Positions 1 to 5,665 of a stretch of 6,549 nt of DNA are shown here, piece after piece. A program made the position numbers and the translations under genes. Where the stretch lies: assembly GCA_016791285.1 (NCBI GenBank), contig JAEUMX010000137.1, forward strand, positions 1 to 6,549. The letters are read 5' to 3'. Origin of the DNA: Burkholderiales bacterium. Its GTDB lineage: Bacteria > Pseudomonadota > Gammaproteobacteria > Burkholderiales > JAEUMW01. The notes beneath the pieces are model-generated. The model did not search any database. It saw only the letters and a program-made list of their open reading frames with translations, and was not told where the DNA came from. How positions within the stretch are numbered: the first letter of the stretch is position 1; each line of letters opens with the position of its first letter.

Positions 1-593
1 GTGCTGTTGGTGGACAAGGGCGCGCTCTCGCCGTAGGAAACCGGGATCACCTGCAGCGGGTCGGACGCCGTCTTGCTCGCCAGATACTGCGCCACCGCCT
101 TGGCGCGCTGCTGCCCGAGTTCGTAGTTGTAATCCGGGCTGCCCGAGTTGTCGGTGTGGCCCGCGACCACGATGGTCGTCGCGTCCATGCCGCCCGGTTG
201 CGATTTCAGATCCTTCAGCACGGCGTCGATCTCCTTCTTTGCCTGCTTCGGCAAGGAGGACGAACCGAAGCCGAAGGTCGCCCCTTCCTTCAGGTCGATC
301 ACGACCCGTCGCTCGACCTTGAGGTTGGCGATCGCATTCAGAGCCTGCTCGCTCTTCGCGTCGACGACGCGCAGCGTGCCCTCGACGCCGGTCAGGCGCC
401 CGCTGAGATTGCTGATCTTGCCCTCTGCCTGGGTCAGGCGCTCGTCATAGGTGGCCACCTGCTGGGTGACCGGTTGCATCTGGGTCTGGACCCAGTCGCG
501 CGTTGCGATGCACCCCTGCGTCGACAGCACCAGCGCCGACCCCGCTGCGACGAGCAGCACCTTGGTCCCGATTCGAGCTTCCGTTATTCTCAT
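1..593 (-). CDS. OmpA-family lipoprotein, 3' end cut by window edge
   Basis: Envelope protein predicted to anchor the outer membrane to peptidoglycan through an OmpA-like domain. Only the first 197 residues are in the window. Residues 12-24 are a hydrophobic stretch ending in Thr-Gln-Gly-Cys28, a weak lipobox (Gln at -2, Thr at -3), so lipidation at Cys28 is likely but not certain. Residues 35-92 are Gln/Glu-rich with regular hydrophobic spacing, probably a short coiled coil. From about residue 95 an OmpA C-like domain follows. It contains VVAGHTDNSGS with Asp148, and GQQRAKAV with Arg163; these are the positions that bind diaminopimelate in the family. The ATG at 593 is supported by AGGAG (602-606) 8 nt upstream. 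It is transcribed away from the small gene at 874. The family call is firm; the specific role (Pal-like, or a porin-associated OmpA lipoprotein) is not resolvable. Confidence 0.9.
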   Translation of the reverse strand, partial: MRITEARIGTKVLLVAAGSALVLSTQGCIATRDWVQTQMQPVTQQVATYDERLTQAEGKISNLSGRLTGVEGTLRVVDAKSEQALNAIANLKVERRVVIDLKEGATFGFGSSSLPKQAKKEIDAVLKDLKSQPGGMDATTIVVAGHTDNSGSPDYNYELGQQRAKAVAQYLASKTASDPLQVIPVSYGESAPLSTNS

Positions 594-873
594 CAAATAT
601 TCTCCTGACCGGATTCGACACCTCCTCACCCGTTCGACGCCTCGCGCCGAGACGATGGGCAAGGAGCGCAAGTTGGTCGGCCTTTCGTTCTTGGCTCCGG
701 ATACCGCACGGAGCTGCTTTCTCGAGGGCACTGCCACCAATATTCTGACGCCGCGAATTGTGCAGGTAAAGGCCTTACATATTGCTTACACCGCCCAACA
801 ATCGACAGCGCGATGCGGATCGCTCCACCCTTGGCGTTGTCCAAGGATCGCATTTCACACGAGAGGAGGACTC
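594..873. promoter_or_regulatory. Divergent intergenic region between the OmpA-like gene and the 81-aa gene
   Basis: This 280-bp spacer must hold the promoters for both flanking, divergently read genes. It is more AT-rich around 735-790 (runs such as TTACATATTGCTTACA), the likeliest promoter area, but I see no clear -35/-10 pair on either strand. The 3' part carries a perfect inverted repeat at 829-846 (listed separately). No convincing coding sequence was seen. Confidence 0.5.
829..846 (+). promoter_or_regulatory. Inverted repeat in the leader of the 81-aa gene
   Basis: CCTTGG (829-834) and CCAAGG (841-846) form a perfect 6-bp inverted repeat around a 6-nt loop. It ends 18 nt before the AGGAGG of the next gene. 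A direct repeat, GGATCGC, lies on both sides (817-823 and 845-851). It could be a protein-binding operator or a leader hairpin; the sequence does not distinguish these. Confidence 0.3.
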
Positions 874-1119
874 ATGGACGAGAGTCGCGTGCTGACCCCG
901 CGGGAAGCGGAGGCGGTGGTCGAGGACCGCATCGAGGGGTTCGGACTGGGGGCGTTGCCCCGTGTCGCGGTTGCCGCGCTTGCCGACGGCACGTGGCGCA
1001 TACGATGGGAGCACCTCGAGCGCATCGCATCGCCCATGACGCACGGTGCCTGGACCGCGTGGCTCGAGGAGAACGTCGGGTCGCTGGATGCCGGCGACCT
1101 GGAGACGACCGAGAGCTGA
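874..1119 (+). CDS. Small acidic protein of unknown function (81 aa)
   Basis: I do not recognise this family. It is 81 aa, acidic, with no signal peptide or membrane segment, so probably cytoplasmic. It begins MDESRVLTPREAEAVVEDRI, and a central part (about residues 33-62) is rich in Trp (TWRIRWEHLERI, then GAWTAWLEENV). This suggests a compact fold with a beta hairpin followed by helices. The frame is open much further upstream, but ATG 874 is chosen because AGGAGG (864-869) sits 4 nt before it, an almost ideal ribosome-binding site, and the protein reads sensibly from there. Its stop is 5 bp from the stop of the convergent MetA-like gene, so the two transcripts probably overlap at their 3' ends. 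High-GC codon use and the strong ribosome-binding site argue that it is a real gene. Confidence 0.75.
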   Translation: MDESRVLTPREAEAVVEDRIEGFGLGALPRVAVAALADGTWRIRWEHLERIASPMTHGAWTAWLEENVGSLDAGDLETTES

Positions 1120-1124
1120 AATCG

Positions 1125-2075
1125 TCACAGCCCGGCGCCCCACCGGTACTGCCAGGCAATCCCGAAGAGGTCGTAGTTGTTGTCGGTGCGTGCCGAGACA
1201 CCGCTGCTCGCGTAGAGCTTGATCGAGTTGTGCACGTCCACGGGAAACGCCAGCGTCCCGCCGACGCGCCAGTTCTGCTGCAGGTCTTCGTTCAACGTGC
1301 CGTTGAGCGTGGTGCGGCCGCCGGTGAAGTAAGTCACGTCGAGCGAACCCCAGATACCCGAGCGAAAGCCGTAAATTGCGTGGCTTTGCAACGAGTAGAT
1401 CGGGTTCTGGGAGCGTTCGTTGCCGCCGAAAAAGTCGTCGTTGTCCGTGAACAGGGTGGCTGCCGCCTGAAACTCGAGCGTCCACGGACCCAGTGCCTGG
1501 GAAACGCCCACTTCCGGCTTGAACGACCAACGGTTCGTGCCGATGTTGACGAGCTTGCTCTCGTCGTACTGGCCGGAAGGCACCGACACCTGCAGGCTCG
1601 CGCCGACGATCAGGTCCTGCTCATATTCCTTGAACTCCTTCAGCGTCAGCGCCGGAGCCCCGTACAGGTTGACTGACAATCGAAACCTGGCATCCGCGAA
1701 ACCGCTGACGTTGCGCTCGATCGGATCACCTGCAAATTCGGCCGATCCGGAGAGCCAGGTGTAGGGCACTACGACGTCGAACTTGGCAGACTTGCCCCAC
1801 AGGTCGAGCACCCGCGCGTAGGCGAGAACGGCGCTGGATGTCGTGAGGTTCGCGTCTTTCACTGGCAGGGCGGCGTCGAATGGCACCGCGCCCTCCGTGT
1901 AGGCGTAGCCCGCGATCAGGAAGTTCACGCCGATGGGCGCGTTGGAGTACGCGCGTGGCTCGATCTCCTGCGCTCTCGCGGTGGACACGATGATCACACA
2001 CGCGGCGAGCGTTCCTATCGCATGCAGTGCGTGCAAAATTGTGCCGCTCAGGCAGTTAACGGAGTCGGCAGTCAT
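1125..2075 (-). CDS. Outer-membrane beta-barrel protein, MetA-pathway phenol-degradation family
   Basis: Predicted outer-membrane beta-barrel of the 'putative MetA pathway of phenol degradation' family (Pfam Phenol_MetA_deg), often annotated simply as transporter. Members are thought to let hydrophobic compounds cross the outer membrane, but substrates are mostly unproven. It is 316 aa. Residues 9-35 are a hydrophobic export signal ending in Ala-Arg-Ala before Gln36. The mature part opens with a family-typical segment (AYSNAPIGVNFLIAGYAYTE) and continues as alternating amphipathic strands rich in Tyr, Phe and Trp, ending WQYRWGAGL. The length fits the family. The start is uncertain: no ribosome-binding site precedes ATG 2075, and the signal has no Lys or Arg before its hydrophobic core, which is unusual. 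TTG at codon 14 is an alternative. It is a single-gene unit with no catabolic genes beside it. Confidence 0.82.
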   Translation of the reverse strand: MTADSVNCLSGTILHALHAIGTLAACVIIVSTARAQEIEPRAYSNAPIGVNFLIAGYAYTEGAVPFDAALPVKDANLTTSSAVLAYARVLDLWGKSAKFDVVVPYTWLSGSAEFAGDPIERNVSGFADARFRLSVNLYGAPALTLKEFKEYEQDLIVGASLQVSVPSGQYDESKLVNIGTNRWSFKPEVGVSQALGPWTLEFQAAATLFTDNDDFFGGNERSQNPIYSLQSHAIYGFRSGIWGSLDVTYFTGGRTTLNGTLNEDLQQNWRVGGTLAFPVDVHNSIKLYASSGVSARTDNNYDLFGIAWQYRWGAGL

Positions 2076-2103
2076 GGATCATGGGGGCAACGACGAGGAG
2101 ATC

Positions 2104-2307
2104 TTAATTTTTATTGCGGCGCGAGGCCATCCTGCTCGTCGCTTCGGCAGGCGCGACCTCGGCTCGCCCCACGCCGCGGTGGGCGAATTCGTCCAGCGCC
2201 TGAATGCGCGCGTGGAACCCTCGCTCGGACGCCGCTTGGTCCCGCTTAACGCGCCAACTCGACCAGCCGGATCATCTCGGGCGGCTTCCTGCGGTAGTAG
2301 CGCAGTA
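2104..2307 (-). pseudogene. Unrecognised decayed coding remnant with one frameshift
   Basis: Read on the minus strand, one frame gives LRYYRRKPPEMIRLVELAR and a TAA at 2246-2248. The frame beside it continues with RDQAASERGFHARIQALDEF and stops at 2104-2106. Dropping one T of the TTAA around 2246-2249 joins the two parts into one helical, charged C-terminal segment of about 65 residues. Third positions are mostly G or C, as in the real genes here. I read this as the tail of a former gene carrying a 1-nt insertion, now joined at its 5' side to an MBL hydrolase fragment at about 2308. I do not recognise the parent family. The region could instead be non-coding with chance open frames. Confidence 0.4.
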
Positions 2308-2490
2308 GGCGAAGATCTCCGCGTTGTTGCCGGTGTCGAAGAGAATGCGCTTGCCGTTGACCTCGACGAGTGCGGAGAACCCCCGGCCCTTCTTCATCGC
2401 CCCGTCCTTGCCGAACGCGTCGTAGAGGATGGTGATCTGGTGCTTCGCCGGTGTCGCGGCGAGCGCCCGCTCGGGCGCCGCTGACAGCGA
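2308..2490 (-). pseudogene. N-terminal fragment of a metallo-beta-lactamase-fold hydrolase
   Basis: The minus strand just after the binding-protein stop encodes about 60 residues including HQITILYDAFG, GFSALVEVNGKRILFDTGNN and AEIFA. This is the first beta sheet and the FDTGNN turn of MBL-fold hydrolases related to the dihydropterin/ribofuranosylaminobenzene-phosphate synthase-like group. After AEIFA the similarity stops abruptly, and the frame reads unrelated residues to a TGA at 2272-2274. The HxHxDH metal-binding motif, which should follow shortly, is missing. There is no start codon between the upstream stop and the conserved part; the residues before it (APERALAATPAK) look like the region after a lost signal peptide. 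Both ends are therefore gone and the fragment cannot be a working enzyme. A C-terminal piece of the same family lies at 5666-5990. Confidence 0.75.
2463..2478 (-). terminator. Possible hairpin downstream of the binding-protein gene
   Basis: GCGCCC (2463-2468) and GGGCGC (2473-2478) form a perfect 6-bp stem with a 4-nt loop, starting 13 nt after the stop of the substrate-binding-protein gene. No T run follows on the minus strand, so it is not a classical intrinsic terminator. It may stabilise a 3' end or be a chance GC palindrome inside the MBL remnant. Confidence 0.25.
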
Positions 2491-2491
2491 C

Positions 2492-3658
2492 TTATTTCCT
2501 TACCTTGTTCCAGTCGGAGAAGGTCTCCGCTTTGCCGTTCTTCACCACGGTCCAATAGACCTTGTGGAAACCCTTGTGCGACTGCGGGGTGAACTCGAGC
2601 TTGAGTTGGCCCAGGCCGATGTCCACGTTGTTCATGCCCTCGATTGCCTCGATGTATTTCTCCCGCGTGAGGTCCTTGCCAGCGCGCTTCAAGCCTTCGA
2701 CGAGCACCATGGCGTCCACGAAACCTTCCATCCCCATCCAGGTCGGCGACTCCTTGGGGAAGTACTTCTGCATGTTCTTCTCATAGTGGGCCACGGTCGG
2801 CAGGTCGGTCCGGGTGTAGGGCGGCACCACCTGGGTGATCACGACGCCCTCCACGTCCTTGCCGCCAGCCTTGATGAGCGCGTCGGTGCCGACGAAGGAC
2901 ACGGTCTGGAAGAGCGGGTCCCAGCCCTTCGCACGGCTGCGCTTGACCACTTCGGCCACCGGCGCGTAGGGACCGACGACGGTCACCGCGTTCGCCCCGG
3001 CGGCGCGGACGGCGTCGATGGCCGCATCCACGTCCAGGGTGTTGCGCGGGAACGAGCCGATCGCCACCGGCTCGGCGTTGTGCGCCTTGAGGGCCTTCTT
3101 CACGCCGTCGAGAACGGCCGTGCCGAAGGCATCGTCCTGGTAGATCACGCCGTACTTCTGCAGCCCCATGCTCCAGGCGCCATTCACCTGCTCGCGCGCC
3201 TCGTCGCCATACGAGGCCCGGATGCTGATGACGTAGCGCTTGAACGGATCGTGAAGCAGTCCGGCACCGGTGAACCAGCCGGTAACAGGGATCTTGTTGG
3301 TTTCCGCCATGGGCGCGTGCTTGGCGCCGGTCGGCGTCCCGACGAAGAAAGCCCCGCCGAAGACGTGATCTCCAAGGATGGTCTTGTTGAAGCACTCGAT
3401 CGCGCCTTCCGGCTCGTAGCGGTCGTCGCCCTCGATGAGCTTGATCTTGCGGCCAAACACCCCGCCCTTCTCGTTCGCCTCGTTGAGATAGGCCTTGGCG
3501 CCCAGGAGCTGCTGGATGCCCAGCTGGCTGGCGGGCCCCGTGAGAACGGAGCAGGAGCCGATGAGGATTTCCTTGCCGCTTACGCCGACCTCGGCCCAAG
3601 CGGAGATCTGAGGCGACAACACCAAAGCGAGCGTGACGCAGATTGTCCTGGCGATCAT
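2492..3658 (-). CDS. Periplasmic substrate-binding protein of a branched-chain amino acid-type ABC transporter
   Basis: Type I periplasmic binding protein (Peripla_BP_6 / LivJ-like): it should capture a small ligand in the periplasm for an ABC importer. It is 388 aa from ATG 3658, chosen because AAGGAG lies 6 nt upstream and the protein then starts with a proper signal peptide (MIARTICV, hydrophobic core, Ala-Trp-Ala22 before Glu23). An upstream in-frame ATG at 3715 would bury the signal. Family marks are KEILIGSCSVLTGPASQLG at the start of lobe 1, GAKAYLNEANEKGGVFGRKI, the hinge region around YGVIYQDDAFG, and a C-terminal part with EGFVDAMVLVEGLKRAG. The size is normal. No permease or ATPase genes are in the window, so it is an orphan here. 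It lies 170 bp downstream of the BTAD regulator gene on the same strand, which may control it. The ligand cannot be told; amino acids, amides and aromatic acids are all bound by this family. Confidence 0.92.
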   Translation of the reverse strand: MIARTICVTLALVLSPQISAWAEVGVSGKEILIGSCSVLTGPASQLGIQQLLGAKAYLNEANEKGGVFGRKIKLIEGDDRYEPEGAIECFNKTILGDHVFGGAFFVGTPTGAKHAPMAETNKIPVTGWFTGAGLLHDPFKRYVISIRASYGDEAREQVNGAWSMGLQKYGVIYQDDAFGTAVLDGVKKALKAHNAEPVAIGSFPRNTLDVDAAIDAVRAAGANAVTVVGPYAPVAEVVKRSRAKGWDPLFQTVSFVGTDALIKAGGKDVEGVVITQVVPPYTRTDLPTVAHYEKNMQKYFPKESPTWMGMEGFVDAMVLVEGLKRAGKDLTREKYIEAIEGMNNVDIGLGQLKLEFTPQSHKGFHKVYWTVVKNGKAETFSDWNKVRK

Positions 3659-3827
3659 GGTGTTCTCCTTGTGCGTGGTTACCGGTGAGGGTGTGGTGAC
3701 AACCGCCTTCCTCAATCCGCTTTCCAGATCCGTTGGCGCTTAAGCCGCCGCCCCCGCGAGACCAATTTAGTAGCACCGGCGCGATTACAAGGAGGGTACA
3801 GATGGTGAGAAAACAGCCGGGAACGGG
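3659..3827 (-). promoter_or_regulatory. Spacer between BTAD regulator and binding-protein gene, with a candidate -10
   Basis: This 169-bp non-coding spacer probably contains the promoter of the binding-protein gene. On the minus strand a TGTAAT at 3789-3784 matches the -10 consensus in five of six bases. The hexamer 17 nt upstream (TTTCTC) is a poor -35, so an activator may be needed; the adjacent BTAD protein is a candidate. No terminator-like hairpin with a T run follows the regulator stop, so read-through from the regulator is also possible. Confidence 0.35.
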
Positions 3828-4667
3828 CTAAAGCGATAGCAGCTGGCGGAGCAGCTCTTCGGATGTGGGGGAAACGGCAATGCCGAGAATGACGGACAGG
3901 GTGTCGCGCAGGCGGCGGTAGACGGAGATACCCTCGACGCGGCGATCGAGGTTCCGATAGCAGCGCATCAGGCCCTGGTAGAACGTCTCCGCCAGCTCGT
4001 CCGTCTCCAGGTCCCGCTGGTAGCACGCGATGGCTTCCTCCCACTGCCCGGACTCCTCGCGCAACCGACCCAGCTCGGTGCAGTGACGAATGAACTTCGC
4101 ACGCAGGCGCTCGCGCATCGACAGCGTCCAGGGCTCGTCCTGGTCGCACGCGAGAAAGGTGCCGCGATAGAGCGCCAGAGCGCGTTCGAGCAAAGCCGGT
4201 CGTTCGGCTTCGGACGCGCCCGCGGCTTCGCCCACCAAGCGCTGAAAAGCCCAGATATCGACCCAGCAACGGTCGGGATCGAGGCTCACGCGGCCGTCGT
4301 GCAACGTCACCGAGTCAGGATCGCCGAGCAGTCTGCGCAGCCGGTGCAGATTCACCGCCAGCACATCGTGTGCGGCGTCGCCTTCCTCGTTCGGCCACAG
4401 CGCGTCCGTCAACCGGTGCCCGGCCACCTCGCGGCCGCCCAGCGCGATCAGAGCCTTCAGCAGCGTGATCGGCTTCTTCGGGAGCTTGTGTGCAAAGCAG
4501 AGCGGCGTACCGTTCAACGCCAGCGAGAAGCGCCCGAACGCGCAGATCCGTATTGGCGACGCGGCAACTTGCGATCGTCGCGCTGCGTGCTGCACTGCGC
4601 CAGCGATATCGCACCAGGAGGGGGCATGCTCGAGGTTGTGAAAGCCTGCCACCAGATCCTCGTTCAC
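3828..4667 (-). CDS. Winged-helix / BTAD-domain transcriptional regulator (short form)
   Basis: Predicted DNA-binding activator of the SARP/AfsR-DnrI type: an OmpR-like winged helix followed by a bacterial transcriptional activator domain. Of 279 aa, residues 39-130 hold the winged helix (IRICAFGRFSLALNG; KKPITLLKALIALGGREV; ALWPNEEGDAAHDVLAVNLH; RLRRLLGD). Residues 135-278 are the helical, TPR-like BTAD domain (RALALYRGTFL; EEAIACYQRDLETDELAETF; YRRLRDTLSVILGIAVSP). The large STAND/MalT-like ATPase part found in many proteobacterial relatives of about 1,000 aa is absent. The start is GTG 4667: an in-frame TGA lies at 4692-4694 with no ATG between, and the second BTAD copy has an ATG at the aligned place followed by the same Asn-Glu. 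The ribosome-binding site is weak. It probably regulates its own locus and the binding-protein gene downstream; the target and the signal are unknown. Confidence 0.85.
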   Translation of the reverse strand: MNEDLVAGFHNLEHAPSWCDIAGAVQHAARRSQVAASPIRICAFGRFSLALNGTPLCFAHKLPKKPITLLKALIALGGREVAGHRLTDALWPNEEGDAAHDVLAVNLHRLRRLLGDPDSVTLHDGRVSLDPDRCWVDIWAFQRLVGEAAGASEAERPALLERALALYRGTFLACDQDEPWTLSMRERLRAKFIRHCTELGRLREESGQWEEAIACYQRDLETDELAETFYQGLMRCYRNLDRRVEGISVYRRLRDTLSVILGIAVSPTSEELLRQLLSL

Positions 4668-4757
4668 GGTGCGGTGGCCTCGCTGGTCTGATCAGACTTG
4701 GCGCGCGGTGCGCGTCGGCGGGCAAGGCGAGAGGGGACGCGCTCCCTCCATGCATTC
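4668..4757 (-). promoter_or_regulatory. Leader of the BTAD regulator gene, conserved in the second copy
   Basis: About 90 nt separate the TATAAT box from the GTG start. This leader aligns by eye with 6235-6321 in front of the truncated copy, with similar length and patches of identity around CTTGC, CGACG, GCGCC and TGAACGA. Such a conserved leader suggests an mRNA structure or a leader peptide; an overlapping frame starts MHGG in this copy and MGG in the other. It may also reflect shared descent alone. Confidence 0.4.
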
Positions 4758-4763
4758 ATTATA
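4758..4763 (-). promoter_or_regulatory. -10 box of the BTAD regulator gene
   Basis: The minus strand reads a perfect TATAAT inside CTTCCTATAATG. The same box with nearly the same upstream bases (GCTTGGCTTCC) stands in front of the truncated second copy. No TTGACA-like hexamer lies 16-18 nt upstream in either, which fits a regulated promoter. The call rests on the perfect hexamer and on its conservation between two paralogous loci. Confidence 0.6.
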
Positions 4764-4840
4764 GGAAGGCCAGCGATCGATGGCTTGGAAGAATTGCTGT
4801 GTTGAGGAAAGCCGTGGGATGTTGTTTCGCAAGCCGACCG

Positions 4841-4870
4841 TAGACATCAAGACATCAAATCAAGTATGGT
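4841..4870 (+). promoter_or_regulatory. vapBC promoter and putative operator with tandem 8-bp repeat
   Basis: TAGACA (4841-4846, five of six to the -35 consensus) and TATGGT (4865-4870, four of six to the -10) are 18 bp apart. Lying across the -35 and the spacer is a perfect tandem repeat of AGACATCA (4842-4849 and 4850-4857). Type II antitoxins with a ribbon-helix-helix fold usually bind repeats in their own promoter and repress it, so the repeat is a natural operator candidate. The predicted transcription start falls next to ATG 4878, which would make the message leaderless. Confidence 0.5.
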
Positions 4871-4877
4871 TCGATGC

Positions 4878-5126
4878 ATGCGAACAACGCTGACCTTAGA
4901 CGAGGATGTAGCCACCCTGATCGAGCGGTTACGCAAGGCTCGCGGTGCAAGCCTCAAGGATGTCGTCAACGAGGCGCTGCGGGAGGGTCTCAAGCACATG
5001 ACCTCGCCGCCGCGGCGGCGCACGCCTTTTCGAACCGCGTCGGTCGATCTCGGGCGCTGTCTGCTCGGAAACGTCGATAACGTGGCCGAGGTGCTGGCCG
5101 TGGCCGAGAACGAATCGTTCCGGTGA
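4878..5126 (+). CDS. vapB: VapB-type ribbon-helix-helix antitoxin
   Basis: Antitoxin of a type II toxin-antitoxin pair: it should bind and block the VapC nuclease and repress its own operon. It is 82 aa from ATG 4878. Residues 1-38 ([20 protein letters not shown], then [14 protein letters not shown]) are a ribbon-helix-helix DNA-binding domain. The C-terminal half, rich in Arg and Pro and then acidic ([13 protein letters not shown]), is the expected flexible toxin-binding tail. ATG 4866 is in frame and possible, but it lies inside the predicted -10 box and adds only MVRC before the family-typical MRTTLTL. Neither start has a ribosome-binding site. The stop overlaps the toxin start by 4 nt (GTGA), so the two are translationally coupled. 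Confidence 0.85.
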   Translation: MRTTLTLDEDVATLIERLRKARGASLKDVVNEALREGLKHMTSPPRRRTPFRTASVDLGRCLLGNVDNVAEVLAVAENESFR

Positions 5127-5554
5127 TCCTGATCGATGCCAATCTTCTCATCTACGCGCACGTCAGTTCCTTTCCGCAGCACCCGAGCGCGCGCACCTGG
5201 CTCGACGGCCAACTGAGCGGCCGCGCGCGCGTCGGCCTGCCATGGGCGAGCCTGCTTGGGTTCCTGCGCATCGTCACGAATCCGCGTGTGTTCCAACGGC
5301 CCGAGCCGATCAACGAAGCATGGCAGCAGGTCGGCGCCTGGCTCGAAGCGGAGGTCGCCTGGATTCCACAGCCGACGGAGCGCCATCGCGACGTCCTGGG
5401 AGCCATGCTCGCGCTGCCGAGCGTGCAGGGCAACCTCGTTCCGGACGCGCACCTGGCAGCCTTGGCGATCGAGCATGGACTTCTGCTTTGCTCCACCGAC
5501 GGCGATTTTGGCCGCTTTCCCGAACTGCGCTGGCAGAATCCGCTTACCGCCTGA
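5123..5554 (+). CDS. vapC: VapC-type PIN-domain ribonuclease toxin
   Basis: Toxin of the pair: a PIN-domain, magnesium-dependent RNase that is expected to stop translation by cutting RNA when VapB is degraded. It is 143 aa with a GTG start that overlaps the antitoxin stop. It matches the subgroup first defined in Mycobacterium tuberculosis (VapC28/VapC30-like). The marks are [10 protein letters not shown] with Asp5, [49 protein letters not shown] with Asp108, and [11 protein letters not shown] with Asp126 and Asp128. The acidic residue usual at the second catalytic position of other PIN proteins is replaced by the SLLGFLR segment; this is normal for the subgroup. Members of this subgroup studied in mycobacteria cleave tRNA; the target here is unknown. 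All visible active-site residues and both ends are intact, so it should be functional. Confidence 0.9.
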   Translation: MILIDANLLIYAHVSSFPQHPSARTWLDGQLSGRARVGLPWASLLGFLRIVTNPRVFQRPEPINEAWQQVGAWLEAEVAWIPQPTERHRDVLGAMLALPSVQGNLVPDAHLAALAIEHGLLLCSTDGDFGRFPELRWQNPLTA

Positions 5555-5556
5555 GT

Positions 5557-5665
5557 AGCCTCGAAGCGAGCGCGGTGCGGGTGACCGGGACCGTTCCCAT
5601 GTCGATCGCATCGCGCTGCCACCGGCAGCGGTGGCCAAGGTGCAGCTTGTGGACGTGTCGGCGCC
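5557..5665 (+). pseudogene. Fragment of a YbaY/YscW-like lipoprotein gene
   Basis: Directly after the vapC stop, one frame reads [14 protein letters not shown] and the next reads DRIALPPAAVAKVQLVDVSA. In YbaY-type lipoproteins (the YscW-like domain) the same two blocks occur joined, as a VTGTV segment, about three residues, then an ERIALPP-like block and a VxLxDVS strand. Here the gap between GTT (5593-5595) and GAT (5604-5606) is 8 nt instead of 9, so a single-base deletion separates the blocks. Similarity stops at about 5665, exactly where the opposite-strand MBL fragment ends. Both the signal peptide and the rest of the domain are missing, so this is debris. The GC-rich palindrome at 5618-5635 lies inside the ALPPAAV codons. 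The match is from memory of the family pattern, not a search. Confidence 0.55.

Noticed and set aside
775..1676. Overlapping frames of 251 and 287 aa on both strands across the small gene and the barrel gene
   Set aside because: They conflict with better supported genes, lack ribosome-binding sites and read as Arg/Pro/Ala-rich shadows.
2076..2110. T-rich tract TTAATTTTTATT as an intrinsic terminator on the plus strand
   Set aside because: No hairpin precedes it and no plus-strand gene ends there. It may simply be AT-rich DNA upstream of the barrel gene or the tail of the decayed frame.
2429..3688. Plus-strand 419-aa frame opposite the binding-protein gene
   Set aside because: It is antisense to a clear periplasmic binding protein with signal peptide and ribosome-binding site, and its His/Val/Leu/Asp-rich composition is typical of a GC-rich mirror frame.
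4315..4755. Long minus-strand frame beginning MHGG just downstream of the TATAAT box, possibly the N-terminus of a larger MalT-like BTAD protein
   Set aside because: Past the leader it runs out of frame through the winged-helix codons of the real regulator and reads as an Arg/Ala-rich shadow. The aligned GTG/ATG-Asn-Glu start in both copies supports the short 279-aa form instead.
5152..5622. Minus-strand frames opposite vapC
   Set aside because: They have no recognisable domain; the plus strand carries an unmistakable PIN domain with its antitoxin.
5618..5635. GCCACCG-GCAG-CGGTGGC hairpin as a vapBC terminator
   Set aside because: It is a strong 7-bp stem but has no T run, and it coincides with the ALPPAAV codons of the lipoprotein fragment, so coding origin explains it. 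A terminator role cannot be excluded but is not supported.
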